Below are positions 53,118-61,591 of a stretch of DNA of 64,000 nucleotides, piece by piece. Numbering within the stretch: the first letter of the stretch is position 1; each line of letters starts with the position of its first letter. Source of the stretch: Clostridia bacterium (GTDB taxonomy: Bacteria; Bacillota; Clostridia; Peptostreptococcales; Acidaminobacteraceae); contig JAGYOH010000010.1 of assembly GCA_018399635.1 (NCBI GenBank), forward strand, positions 50,890 to 114,889, given 5' to 3'. A model generated the notes under the pieces. It saw only the letters and a program-made list of their open reading frames with translations, ran no database searches and was not told the origin of the DNA. Both the position numbers and the translations under genes were made by a program.

Positions 53118-54380
53118 TCAGTGCTTCTGGTGGGGGTCCTTGAGACTCAGGGCCATGACCATGCCCAGAATCATGACCAGGACCATGCCGGCAAGGGCCG
53201 GGGTATAGCTGCCGGTGAGGTCGTAGCTCATTCCGAAGGGGACCGGTCCCAGGGCGGAGCCCATGATGATGAAGACCGTGGCCGCTCCGATGATGCTGCC
53301 CAGGTACAGGCGGCCGAAGTACTTGGCCCAGAGAATGCCGATGACGGTGTTCTGCAGGGACAGGAGGAAGCCGTAGAGGAGGACGAAGAAGGCGGCGCCG
53401 TAGGCGGCCCTGAGGAAAACCAGCCCGACCAGATCGCCGGCCATGAGGAGGAGAATCATGAAGAGGATCTGCTTGGGCATGAACCTTCTCGTGATGGTGT
53501 TGGCCACCAGGGGAATGGTGAAACCCGGCAGGGCCATCATGCCGAAGATGACGGAGGTGGTGGCGGGGGGGATGCCCTTGGTGCCCATGAGGGAGTAGAA
53601 ATGGAACATGATCCCCGTGGTGACCAGGGAAATCATGGCGGAGATGCTGCCGATGAACCAGAATTCCTTGGTTTTGACCGCCCGGCTCAGGGTGAAGGAG
53701 GCGGCCTTCATTTTTTCGTATTCCACGGCGACTTCATGGGCTGCCAGGGCCTTGGCGTTGTCCGGCAGGAGTCCGATATCCTCGGGTTTGTCGATGACCA
53801 GGAAGGCGGCGAAGGGCAGGAAGATGAAGAGGAGTCCCAGGGACCAGATCCGCCAGGCCCAGGCCCAGCCCAGGGCGTCGATGAGGAAGGTGTTGAGGAT
53901 GGGAACCACCAGGTTTCCCGCGATGATGCCCAGGGACATGAGACTGAAGGCCAGGGCTCTTTTTTGATCAAACCACTGGGGAACCAGGGAATTGGGAATC
54001 AGGATCAGGGAACCCTGTCCGAGAAATCTAAGTAAAAAGAAGCTGATGAAGATCATGGCGATATTGGCGGTGAAACTGCTGAAGAGGGTGGTCAGGGTGA
54101 GAAGGATGCCCGCTGTGATCATGGCGGTGCGTTGACCGAAGCGATCCACGGATTTTCCCACGAGGATCATCAAAAGTCCCGAAATCAGGGTGGCGCCGGA
54201 ATAGAGCCCTGACAGGACGGTTCTGGAATAACCGAATTCCAGTATGTAGGAGTCGATGAAGGCTGAAATAGCGTAGGTCTGCCCCGGTGAGGCGAAAAAG
54301 GCGCTCATGGCGCTGACCAAAAGGATGATCCATCCGTAGTAGAAGGTCTGGTTGATCTTAAGGGCGAAATGTTTTCTCAA
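53118..54380 (-). CDS. MFS transporter
   Basis: A 420-residue twelve-helix protein of the major facilitator superfamily, similar in layout to oxalate/formate antiporter and monocarboxylate transporters. GKSVDRFGQR in the loop after helix 2 is the MFS motif A. The middle loop is short and charged. The start is TTG 54380, 8 bases after AAAGGAG. It is divergent from the liv remnant. The substrate is unknown. Confidence 0.9.
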   Translation of the reverse strand: MRKHFALKINQTFYYGWIILLVSAMSAFFASPGQTYAISAFIDSYILEFGYSRTVLSGLYSGATLISGLLMILVGKSVDRFGQRTAMITAGILLTLTTLFSSFTANIAMIFISFFLLRFLGQGSLILIPNSLVPQWFDQKRALAFSLMSLGIIAGNLVVPILNTFLIDALGWAWAWRIWSLGLLFIFLPFAAFLVIDKPEDIGLLPDNAKALAAHEVAVEYEKMKAASFTLSRAVKTKEFWFIGSISAMISLVTTGIMFHFYSLMGTKGIPPATTSVIFGMMALPGFTIPLVANTITRRFMPKQILFMILLLMAGDLVGLVFLRAAYGAAFFVLLYGFLLSLQNTVIGILWAKYFGRLYLGSIIGAATVFIIMGSALGPVPFGMSYDLTGSYTPALAGMVLVMILGMVMALSLKDPHQKH

Positions 54381-54493
54381 AGAGACAGCTCCTTTCTGAA
54401 AAAAATATCATATAACAGTCGAGGCGGAAGGTCAAGTAGAAAAAGCGGTCCTCGTTTTCCGGCGGCAGAAGGCGGTGTCACCAGGCGTCAAGA

Positions 54494-54530
54494 GGGACGT
54501 TCAACGGGGGTTGAACGTCCCTTACTTTTT
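54494..54530 (+). terminator. Strong terminator directly before a truncated gene
   Basis: GGGACGTTCAAC and GTTGAACGTCCC form a perfect 12-bp stem with a GGGG loop, followed by TTACTTTTT. No plus-strand gene precedes it; the neighbour on the left is transcribed the other way. It would block transcription into the livM remnant. Confidence 0.7.
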
Positions 54531-54536
54531 CGATCA

Positions 54537-55394
54537 CTGCCATTGGTGGGTTTCTTTATCATCACCGGCTATGCCGGACAGCCCGCCCTGGGCCACGCGG
54601 CTTTCTTCGGTGTCGGCGCCTACACCTCCGCCATCCTGACCACGAATTACGCCGTGAATTTCTGGCTGTCCATTCCCCTGGCCTTTCTGGCCGCGGGGAT
54701 CATGGGAGGCCTCCTGGGCCTGATCAGCATCCGGATGAAGGATGACTTTCTGGCCATTACCAGCATCGGCATCAATTTCGTCATCGTGGCGGTTTTCCAG
54801 TATTCCGAGTTTTTCGGCGGATCCCTGGGCATTTCCGTCAAACGCCCCTATTTCTTCGGTTTGAAGTTTACCGCCACGGGTTATCTGATCCTGGTGGCCA
54901 TCATGATTCTCGGGACCATTCTCCTGATCATGAAAATGAAGCGGTCCTGGTTCGGCCTGGCCCTGTCGAGCATCCGCAACGACGAAACCGCCGCGGCCTC
55001 CTTCGGCATCGATGTCAACCGCTACAAGGTCCTGGCCTTTGCCATCGGCACCGCCATCGCAGGGATGACGGGGGCGGTCTATGCCCACCACATGACCTTC
55101 ATCTACTCGAGTGACTTCGCCTTCATCGTCTCCATCAGTATTCTGTCCATGGTGGTCATCGGTGGGGTGGGCACCATCCGGGGGCCTATTTTCGGAGCCA
55201 TACTCCTGGGGGCGGCGCCGGAGCTTTTCAGGTTCTTCGCCGATTACCGAATGATCGTCTACGGGGGCCTTCTGGTCTTCATGATGCGGTTTCAATCCCA
55301 GGGATTCCTCGGCTATGACAGTGTCCTGCTGAAGCTTTTAAGCCGGCTGCGGCCGGGTCGGCTGGAGAAAAAGGAGGGTGAGATCCATGGATGA
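54537..55394 (+). pseudogene. livM: livM, branched-chain amino acid ABC permease lacking its 5' end
   Basis: From about 54540 the frame matches LivM (ITGYAGQPALGHAAFFGVGAYTSAI, given by its key part GYAGQPALGHAAFFG), and it continues with SIRNDETAAASFGI and GGVGTIRGPIFGAILLG to the normal C-terminus. Usual LivM has about 50 more N-terminal residues with its first helices. The open frame further upstream shows no LivM sequence and crosses a terminator. Only CTG/TTG/GTG codons at 54537-54548 could start it, with no ribosome site. livJ and livH are absent too. Confidence 0.75.
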
Positions 55395-56145
55395 ACTCCT
55401 CAGAGTCCAAGGACTCAGCATGCATTTTGGAGGACTCAAGGCGGTCAACGGGTTGGATCTGACCCTCTATGAAGGGGAGACCCTGGGAATCATCGGACCC
55501 AACGGCGCCGGCAAGACCACCCTCTTCAACGTGATCTGCGGGGTCCTCAAACCCACCGCCGGCAAGGTGGTTCTCGACGGTGAAGAGATCCAGGGACTGC
55601 CGGCCTATCAGATCGCCCACCGGGGGGTGGCCAGGACCTTTCAGATTTCCAAGCCCCTGAGAGACATCAGCATCCTGGACAATGTGGTGGCCTCCCTGGG
55701 CATCCACCAATACACGGGACTGAGGTCCCTGCTCAGAAATTCCCACACAAGAGAAACCGTGGACAAGGCCCTCGGGATTCTTGAAAGGACCGGTCTCCTG
55801 GATTTCAAGGACAAGCTGGCCCGGGACGTGAGTCTGGGTTATTTGAGACGACTTGAAATCGCCAGGGCCCTGGCCACGAATCCCAGGCTCATCATGCTCG
55901 ACGAACCCTGTGCGGGATTGAGCAATTTTGCCATCAACGAGGTCATTGACCTGGTCATGCAGCTGAAGTCGGAGGGGAAAAGCATCATCCTGATCGAACA
56001 CAATCTCCCCATTTCCATGAAGGTCAGTGATCGGATCGCCGTACTCAACTACGGTCAAAAAATTGCAGAAGGCGTGCCTGAGGAGATTCAGAAGGACCCG
56101 CAGGTGATTGAAGCCTATCTCGGGAAGGATGATGACATTGCTTGA
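55387..56145 (+). CDS. livG: Branched-chain amino acid ABC ATPase LivG
   Basis: A 252-residue ATPase. Walker A is GPNGAGKTTLFN, and RTFQISKPL follows the Q-loop. The signature is degenerate, VSLGYLRRLEIARAL, and Walker B is LIMLDEPCAGLSN. LivG proteins have a non-canonical signature, but this one is further changed. ATG 55387 is 9 bases after AGGAGG; the GTG at 55378 abuts the site. It overlaps the end of livM by 8 bases. Confidence 0.88.
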   Translation: MDELLRVQGLSMHFGGLKAVNGLDLTLYEGETLGIIGPNGAGKTTLFNVICGVLKPTAGKVVLDGEEIQGLPAYQIAHRGVARTFQISKPLRDISILDNVVASLGIHQYTGLRSLLRNSHTRETVDKALGILERTGLLDFKDKLARDVSLGYLRRLEIARALATNPRLIMLDEPCAGLSNFAINEVIDLVMQLKSEGKSIILIEHNLPISMKVSDRIAVLNYGQKIAEGVPEEIQKDPQVIEAYLGKDDDIA

Positions 56146-56842
56146 GATTAAAGATCTGGAGATTTCCTACGGCAAGATGTCGGTCATCAAAAAAGTGTCC
56201 CTCCAGGTAAAGGAGGGGGAACTGGTGACGGTGATCGGGGCCAACGGTGCCGGCAAGACCACCCTCATCAAGGCCGTCATGGGGATCAAGGCCATCGACG
56301 GCGGCCGGATTCTTCTCGACGGGGTGGACATCGCCAGGCTTCCCGCCTGGAAGCGGCCGGAGCTGGGAATCGGCTACGTGCCCGAGGGCCGGAGGGTCTT
56401 TCCCAACCTCACCGTGGATGAGAACCTCCGCATGGGGGCCTACAAAGTCAAGGACAAGGTCAAAGCCAGAGAGAGCATGGACAAGGTCTATGACATGTTT
56501 CCCGTCCTCAGGGAGAGGAGCAGCCAGCTGGCCAACACCATGAGTGGGGGGGAGCAGCAGATGCTGGCCATCGGCCGGGCCCTGGTCCTGGAACCCAGGC
56601 TCATTCTGATTGATGAAATTTCCATGGGGCTCATGCCGATCCTGGTCAACACCTCCTTCAAGATCATCAAGGAACTCAACGAGGCCGGCATCACGGTCCT
56701 GATCGTGGAACAGAACGCCAACAAGGTGCTGAAGATCGCCCATCGCGGCTATGTCCTGGAGACGGGCACCATCGCCATCGAGGATACGGCGAAAAATCTG
56801 ATGGCCAACGACACCGTCAGAAAAGCCTATCTCGGCGGTTGA
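56132..56842 (+). CDS. livF: Branched-chain amino acid ABC ATPase LivF
   Basis: 236 residues, with Walker A GANGAGKTTLIK, RRVFPNLTVDENL, signature MSGGEQQMLAIGRAL and Walker B LILIDEISMGL. Two ATGs lie at 56129 and 56132, both inside the livG end; the second leaves a small gap to GGAAGG. It normally pairs with LivG. With the permease truncated and the binding protein missing, the two ATPases may be idle or serve another permease. Confidence 0.9.
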   Translation: MTLLEIKDLEISYGKMSVIKKVSLQVKEGELVTVIGANGAGKTTLIKAVMGIKAIDGGRILLDGVDIARLPAWKRPELGIGYVPEGRRVFPNLTVDENLRMGAYKVKDKVKARESMDKVYDMFPVLRERSSQLANTMSGGEQQMLAIGRALVLEPRLILIDEISMGLMPILVNTSFKIIKELNEAGITVLIVEQNANKVLKIAHRGYVLETGTIAIEDTAKNLMANDTVRKAYLGG

Positions 56843-56880
56843 TCGGACTTGATTCAGGGCCTCAGACAGATTATGATTGA

Positions 56881-56910
56881 TTCAGGCAGGTTCTCCGGGA
56901 CCTGCCTGAA
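56881..56910 (+). repeat. Perfect hairpin between livF and the hutD-like gene
   Basis: TTCAGGCAGGT and ACCTGCCTGAA flank an 8-base loop. No T-run follows. It could be the 3' end of the liv message or part of the leader of the next gene. Confidence 0.6.
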
Positions 56911-56933
56911 GGTCGAGAAAGGGGAGTCTGCGA

Positions 56934-57524
56934 TTGAATACCAGGATTCTGACTGAAAAAAATTTCAATTCGAGCCAGTGGTCCGGCGGGGTCACCAGGG
57001 AACTTTTCATCTATCCGGAGTGGACCGCCTATCCGGACCGGGATTTTCTCCTGAGAATCAGCGCCGCCACCGTGGTCCTCGAGACCGCCACCTTCACCCC
57101 CCTTGAGGGCTTCCACCGGTGGATCACCCCCCTTGAGGGCAGGCTGGTCCTCCAGGGGGACCAGGGGACCGCAGCCAGCCTGGCCCCTTATGAAATCCAT
57201 GATTTCGACGGCTCGGAGGGGATTGAAAGCCGGGGGAAGGTCTCGGATTTCAATCTGATGGTGAAAAAGGGCTGGGAGGCGGACATGAGGGTGCTGGCCC
57301 TCGAAGCCGGTGAGGCAATGACCCTGGCCCTGGAGGCATCCGACCTGCTGGCCCTTTACCTCCCCGAAGGGGAGACCCTGACCCTTGGGGGAATCCCCCA
57401 GGGGTCCCTCAAGGCCGGTGAGCTCCTCGTCGCCGAGGGCAGGGGGACCCTGGATCTCCAGACCGAGGCCCCCTCCCGTGTGATCTGCTGCCGCGTCAAA
57501 AAAACCCGGGCCTCTGAAGGGTAG
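56934..57524 (+). CDS. hutD: HutD/Ves family protein
   Basis: A 196-residue double-cupin protein. SSQWSGGVTRELFIYP at the start, RISAATV and PLEGFHRWITPLEGRLVL are HutD blocks. In other bacteria HutD sits among histidine utilization genes and may limit accumulation of formiminoglutamate; its activity is unproven. TTG 56934 has GGGGAG about 7 bases upstream. No hut enzyme gene is beside it, but an arginase-fold hydrolase (the HutG superfamily) lies 2 kb away on the other strand. Confidence 0.85.
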   Translation: MNTRILTEKNFNSSQWSGGVTRELFIYPEWTAYPDRDFLLRISAATVVLETATFTPLEGFHRWITPLEGRLVLQGDQGTAASLAPYEIHDFDGSEGIESRGKVSDFNLMVKKGWEADMRVLALEAGEAMTLALEASDLLALYLPEGETLTLGGIPQGSLKAGELLVAEGRGTLDLQTEAPSRVICCRVKKTRASEG

Positions 57525-57537
57525 AGGCCGGGCTTTT
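57501..57537. terminator. Terminator between convergent genes
   Basis: CCCGGGCCTCT pairs with AGAGGCCGGG with one bulged G, ending in five T; A-rich bases on the left allow use from the other side. Confidence 0.8.
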
Positions 57538-57571
57538 TGCCTTAAAACGGGTCGGCAGGGGCAGGTGTGGT

Positions 57572-58831
57572 TTACCCCAGGAGGAACCGGATCACCGAGA
57601 GGACGCTGCTTGAGCCGATGACCAGGGTGATCAGGCTGATTCCGATGCCGACGATGATCTGGAAGGGGTTGTTTGTATACTTGCCGAGGACCTTCCTGGT
57701 GGAGGTGATCAGGACCAGGAAAATCACGATGACGGGAAGGAAAACCCCGTTGAGGGCCTGGGCCAGGATGATGATGGTGAGGGGGTTGAAGCCCGTGGCG
57801 GAACCGATGATGCCCAGGATCAGTATGCCGACATTGGTATAGAGAAAGCGCTTGTCGGACTTGTCGAGTTTCCAGCCCAGCAGGCCGCCCAGGACGTAGG
57901 AGACGCCCAGGGGGGTGATGATGGCGGAACTGAATCCTGCAGCGAAAAGTCCCATGCTCATGAAGATGTTGGCAAAGGCGCCCAGGGTGGGTTCAAGCTG
58001 AACGGCCATGTCCGCGGCGGAATTCACCGGCAGGCCCCGCATGACCGTGGCGGCGGTGATCATGACCGCTGAGGTGATGATGCCACCGATGATGATGGAG
58101 AAGGTGGTGTCCCATTTTGAAAGGACCAGTTGTCCGGGTTTGTTCCAGCGCTTTCCGGCATTGGTGCAGTGGATGAAAAGATTGTAAGGAACGATAGTGG
58201 TGCCGATCAAGGCCACGGTGTTCATCATGGCCCCTTCGGGAATCGACGGAACGAGACCTGCGGCTAGAAGGCTCAGGTCGGGTTTCACCACGATCATGGT
58301 TATTACGAAGACCGTTACCATGAGGGCCACGAGGGTTCCCAGGATTTTTTCCAGCCATTTGACGGTGCCGACATTGAGGAGTACCAGAATGATGAGGCCG
58401 ATCATCGGCGCGATGATATTGGTGGGGATTCCTGTCAGGTTTGAGATGCCCAGGGAGGTTCCGATGAGGTCGCCGGACATGTAGGCGATGCCGCCCAGGG
58501 TGATGGCACCGCCGACAAAAATGATGCTGATTTTTTTGAGGACCGGGTTTTCTTCAAAAATGTCCGTGATATGGGTGGAAAGATCCTTCTGGGTGATGAT
58601 GCCCAGACGCGCCGACATTTCCTGGAGGACGATGGTGGCGAGGACGCTGAAGAGCACGGTCCAAAGCAGGGCGTAACCGAAGGAGGCTCCGGTCCGTGTC
58701 GCCGTGGTGACGGTTCCGGGTCCCAAAAATGATCCGACGATGATGATACCGGGACCCATGGCTCTGAGTTTGTCTCTGAGAGTGAATTTTTCAGGCAATT
58801 CATTTCTGGGTTCAAAGTTCGCTTTTTCCAT
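57572..58831 (-). CDS. Nramp-fold transporter lacking the DPGN metal motif
   Basis: A 419-residue, eleven-helix protein of the Nramp family. The first helix aligns with AMGPGIIIVGSF-LGPGT, where G37-P38-G39-T40 stand in place of the metal-binding D-P-G-N. In helix 6 the sequence is IVPYNLFIHC rather than MPHN, so the Met ligand is also gone. Both changes argue against Mn/Fe transport by the usual site. YcsG of Bacillus is a similar relative encoded with oxoprolinase genes, as here. The second ATG (58831) has AAAGGAG 8 bases upstream and is preferred over 58849. It is the last of a three-gene minus-strand operon. Confidence 0.88.
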   Translation of the reverse strand: MEKANFEPRNELPEKFTLRDKLRAMGPGIIIVGSFLGPGTVTTATRTGASFGYALLWTVLFSVLATIVLQEMSARLGIITQKDLSTHITDIFEENPVLKKISIIFVGGAITLGGIAYMSGDLIGTSLGISNLTGIPTNIIAPMIGLIILVLLNVGTVKWLEKILGTLVALMVTVFVITMIVVKPDLSLLAAGLVPSIPEGAMMNTVALIGTTIVPYNLFIHCTNAGKRWNKPGQLVLSKWDTTFSIIIGGIITSAVMITAATVMRGLPVNSAADMAVQLEPTLGAFANIFMSMGLFAAGFSSAIITPLGVSYVLGGLLGWKLDKSDKRFLYTNVGILILGIIGSATGFNPLTIIILAQALNGVFLPVIVIFLVLITSTRKVLGKYTNNPFQIIVGIGISLITLVIGSSSVLSVIRFLLG

Positions 58832-58861
58832 AGTAGATGCTCCTTTCATAGCCCACTGCTC

Positions 58862-59527
58862 TTACAAGTTTTCGATCCAGTCCACAATGGCTGAATTACT
58901 GGTGATTGTGGGCAGACCGGTCATTGAAGCAATGGTGTCTTTGATTTCAAAGGCCCTCAGATTGGTGCAGGAAATGAATATGGTTTCGATTTCAGGGGGC
59001 AGTTGATCCATGTGATTTCGGACAAAGGACTCGATGGTTTCAGGGTTGACCTGGGCGATTGCGAGGTCATCGGTCAACCCCATGCCAAAACACACCAGAG
59101 TATTGATTCCAAAGGAATCCATGCTTTTTTTCATCATTTGATTGACGACATTCGTGTAGGGGGTGAAAAGCGCTATGGTATTGGAATTGACGGCCGCAAG
59201 TTTCTCAAGGACGGCTCCGAAGGCGCTGATTCCGGGACAAGCAAAGGAGTCCCGCAGCAATTTTTCCAGATTCTGGAGTCCTGTCTTGCCGTAGACCGCT
59301 GATGCTGAAGTGCATCCAAAGATTGCACCGTCATAATTGGTGATACCCGAGAGATAGTCGATACTCTTTGGAAGCTCGACAGACACCATATGCTTTTCAG
59401 CGGCTTCGCTGACGGCTTCGAGCCAGATTCTCTGGGTATGGAGGATGTATTCCTTTGGCAAGAAGCGTCTGAGGTCTCTTTCCAGGGTGGTGTCGGTATG
59501 GGGGATGATCAGGGCGAGTTCCTTCAT
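58862..59527 (-). CDS. Asp/Glu racemase superfamily enzyme (maleate isomerase/AMDase-like)
   Basis: 221 residues with the two-domain fold of aspartate/glutamate racemases and arylmalonate decarboxylase. Both active-site cysteines are present: C72 in IFGCTSAS and C187 in ISCTNLRAF. This CTS/SCTN pair is typical of maleate isomerase and hydantoin-racemase-like members. AGGAGG is 6 bases before the start codon (59527-59525). It lies 10 bases after the arginase-fold hydrolase gene. It might racemise or isomerise the substrate of that enzyme, but this is inference. Confidence 0.85.
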   Translation of the reverse strand: MKELALIIPHTDTTLERDLRRFLPKEYILHTQRIWLEAVSEAAEKHMVSVELPKSIDYLSGITNYDGAIFGCTSASAVYGKTGLQNLEKLLRDSFACPGISAFGAVLEKLAAVNSNTIALFTPYTNVVNQMMKKSMDSFGINTLVCFGMGLTDDLAIAQVNPETIESFVRNHMDQLPPEIETIFISCTNLRAFEIKDTIASMTGLPTITSNSAIVDWIENL

Positions 59528-59537
59528 GAAAGGCCTC

Positions 59538-60515
59538 CTAAAGGTTGAACTTGCGCTTGGTTACCCCGGCTAGAAGATGTAGGGTCATCCAGACGGCGGT
59601 GTGACTCGACACGTTGTTGGGGTCGTTGGCAGGATAGATTTCCACATAATCAAAGGCTTCCGCCTTGGACTTGCCGCATTCATGAAGCATCATGCCCAGT
59701 TCAAAGGAGGTGAGCCCGCAGGCATCCGGAGGACCTCCCGGGTTGTTGGCCACATCGAGGACATCGGAGCAGACGGTGACATAGATGGCGTCGGTGTCTT
59801 TTCCGGCAACCGCCAGCGCTTTTTCCACGGCCTTTTTCCAGCCCTCGAGCTTGATGGACATGCCGGTGATGACGGTGGCCCCGTTTTCCCTGGCGAGGCG
59901 GAGTCCGTCGGGGTGGTTCCTCGGACCCCTGACTCCGATGTGGACCATGTTTTTTGGATTGACCGCCATCATTTCATAGACCCTGTAGAAGGGGGAGCAG
60001 CGGGCATAGAGGTCTTCTCCGTAGGTCGGGACATTGTCCATGTGGGCGTCGAAGTGAATCACGCCGATCCGACCCTGGTATTTTCTGGCGAAGGCCTCGA
60101 TCATGGGACTCGAAATGGAATGGTCGCCGCCGAAAACCACCGGAAATTTTCCGGCGTCGAGGATGTCCCCGTATTTTTCCCGGATCCCCTCCCAGGTTTT
60201 TTCCTGGTTGCCGTTTTGCACGCAGGTATCTCCGTAATCGCCTCCTGAGAAATAATCAAAGATATCCAGATCATAGTCCAGGAGGTAACCGCCGTACCGG
60301 GCGGAGGCGTTTCTGACGGTTTTCGTGGCGAGTTCACAGGTGGAGTGGCCGCCCCAGGTGCAGGTCCCCTCCCAGGGAACTCCCATGAAAACGATGTCAT
60401 GGTTGTTGAGGTCCTCCCGGCTGCTGATTTTCGGCAATCCCAGAAAAGTCGGCGTGCCGCTGTAGACTTCGGGTATGACGCGTTCGGGAACGTAGCAGAT
60501 CGGTTTGTTTTTCAC
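59538..60515 (-). CDS. Arginase/agmatinase-fold hydrolase with altered metal site
   Basis: The 325-residue protein has the ureohydrolase fold. Metal motifs are FGGDHS (Asp 131, His 132) and HFDAHMDN (Asp 156, His 158, Asp 160). The last motif, normally DIDVLDP, reads CSDVLDV, so one metal-binding Asp is replaced by Cys 249 while Asp 251 remains. The substrate-loop PEPGG also changes to PDACG. Candidates are guanidino, formimino or ureido compounds. GTG 60515 has GGAAGGGAG upstream. It is the first gene of an operon with a racemase-like enzyme and an Nramp-fold transporter. Confidence 0.85.
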   Translation of the reverse strand: MKNKPICYVPERVIPEVYSGTPTFLGLPKISSREDLNNHDIVFMGVPWEGTCTWGGHSTCELATKTVRNASARYGGYLLDYDLDIFDYFSGGDYGDTCVQNGNQEKTWEGIREKYGDILDAGKFPVVFGGDHSISSPMIEAFARKYQGRIGVIHFDAHMDNVPTYGEDLYARCSPFYRVYEMMAVNPKNMVHIGVRGPRNHPDGLRLARENGATVITGMSIKLEGWKKAVEKALAVAGKDTDAIYVTVCSDVLDVANNPGGPPDACGLTSFELGMMLHECGKSKAEAFDYVEIYPANDPNNVSSHTAVWMTLHLLAGVTKRKFNL

Positions 60516-60542
60516 AGTGGTGCTCCCTTCCTTTTGACGTTC

Positions 60543-60554
60543 AGATTCGAATCT
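60543..60554. promoter_or_regulatory. Candidate IclR operator
   Basis: AGATTCGAATCT is a perfect 12-bp dyad between the promoter and the start codon of the hydrolase operon. A related core occurs in the hairpin at the end of the IclR gene (60697-60718). The link to the IclR protein is inference. Confidence 0.4.
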
Positions 60555-60562
60555 TTAGCTAG

Positions 60563-60591
60563 AGTATAAGGCGATTAAAAAAGGCAGACAA
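60563..60591 (-). promoter_or_regulatory. Promoter of the hydrolase-racemase-Nramp operon
   Basis: On the minus strand TTGTCT, 17 bases and TATACT, placing the start of RNA about 45 bases before the GTG at 60515. Confidence 0.6.
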
Positions 60592-60691
60592 GGGCCGGGG
60601 TCAAATAAACTCTTTTTGTGATATTGTCCCCCTGAAGGGTGGAGATATCGAAAAGAGCAAGGGAAAACTGAAAAAAAGGTTCGGCTGAACG

Positions 60692-60719
60692 AAAAAAAGA
60701 TTCGACGATGTCGAATCTT
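60692..60719 (-). terminator. Terminator of the IclR gene
   Basis: AAGATTCGAC and GTCGAATCTT on the minus strand form a 10-bp stem with a three-base loop, followed by a T-run of five more. It separates the regulator from the operon beyond. Confidence 0.85.
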
Positions 60720-60729
60720 CATGGCGGTA

Positions 60730-61491
60730 CTAGAATAAATCCCGGGTGATTTTTTCACTGACTTCCTTCAGATCTGAAGCGATCGCTTCAATTTTTCCGG
60801 CAATCTTCACCTTGGAGCCCGTAATGCTGATGGTGGCGAAGAGCTGGGACTGATCGGTGAAGACGGGCACGGCGATGGAGATGCAGCCCTCTTCGATCTC
60901 TTCGTTCTCCAGGGAATAGCCCTTTTGGAGGATGGTTTCGAGATTCTCCAGAATGGCCTCCCGGGTGGTGAGGGTCCTGCTGGTGTAGGCCTTGAGCTCG
61001 GTGCTGAGGAAGAATTCCTCCCTTTCCCTGGGGCTGAGCCAGCTGAGAAGGAGCTTGCCTGAAGCGGTGCAGTAGAGATGCATCAGATCGTTGAGCACCG
61101 TGCTGATGACGTAATAGGAATTGACCGGGGTGGTCATATCGAGAAATTTCAGCCTTGAGCCTTCAAGGGTGAACACATGGCAGGTGCACTGGTACTTGTT
61201 GCTGATTCGTGCGATATAGCCCTTGCTGACGTTTCGAAGCCTGGTTTTTGAGGCGTTGTTGGCGTAGGCCGTCATGTTCATCAGGGCGGGACCGAGCATA
61301 TAATGGCCGTTGGAATTCTGCTGAAGAAAACGATTGTTGAAGAGGGTGGAAATGATTCCGTGGACCGTGCTTTTATTCAGAGCCAGTCTTTCTGAGATTT
61401 CATGGAGGGACAGTTCAACATTGTTTTCATCAAAACAGTTGATGATGTCAATGGCCCGCTGGACGGATTGAATGTTTTTCCCCTTGATCAT
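60730..61491 (-). CDS. IclR family regulator (KipR-like)
   Basis: A 253-residue IclR protein. The winged helix covers about 8-75 (SVQRAIDIINCFDENN, LNKSTVHGIISTL) and the effector domain follows (DLMHLYCTASGKLLLSWL, GCISIAVPVF). The ATG at 61491 follows GAGGAAGTG. It lies between the hydrolase operon and the divergent pxpABC genes, so it can control both. In Bacillus the corresponding regulator, KipR, sits with the same kip/ycs genes. Confidence 0.92.
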   Translation of the reverse strand: MIKGKNIQSVQRAIDIINCFDENNVELSLHEISERLALNKSTVHGIISTLFNNRFLQQNSNGHYMLGPALMNMTAYANNASKTRLRNVSKGYIARISNKYQCTCHVFTLEGSRLKFLDMTTPVNSYYVISTVLNDLMHLYCTASGKLLLSWLSPREREEFFLSTELKAYTSRTLTTREAILENLETILQKGYSLENEEIEEGCISIAVPVFTDQSQLFATISITGSKVKIAGKIEAIASDLKEVSEKITRDLF

Positions 61492-61521
61492 GGCAAATCA
61501 CTTCCTCTTGGAATATAATTG

Positions 61522-61551
61522 ATAATAACAGAGAGATGGCGACCGGGTCAA
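61522..61551 (-). promoter_or_regulatory. Promoter of the IclR gene
   Basis: On the minus strand TTGACC, 18 bases and TATTAT, with the ATG about 30 bases beyond. A TATAAT on the plus strand at 61514-61519 may be the -10 for pxpA, so the two promoters overlap. Confidence 0.5.
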
Positions 61552-61591
61552 GTCAAAGTGACTGGACCCATGGATAAGAAGGAGGGGTGTC

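Noticed and set aside
54369..54536. Upstream extension of the livM frame
   Set aside because: It has no LivM similarity, crosses a strong terminator and overlaps the start region of the MFS gene; the frame is open by chance.
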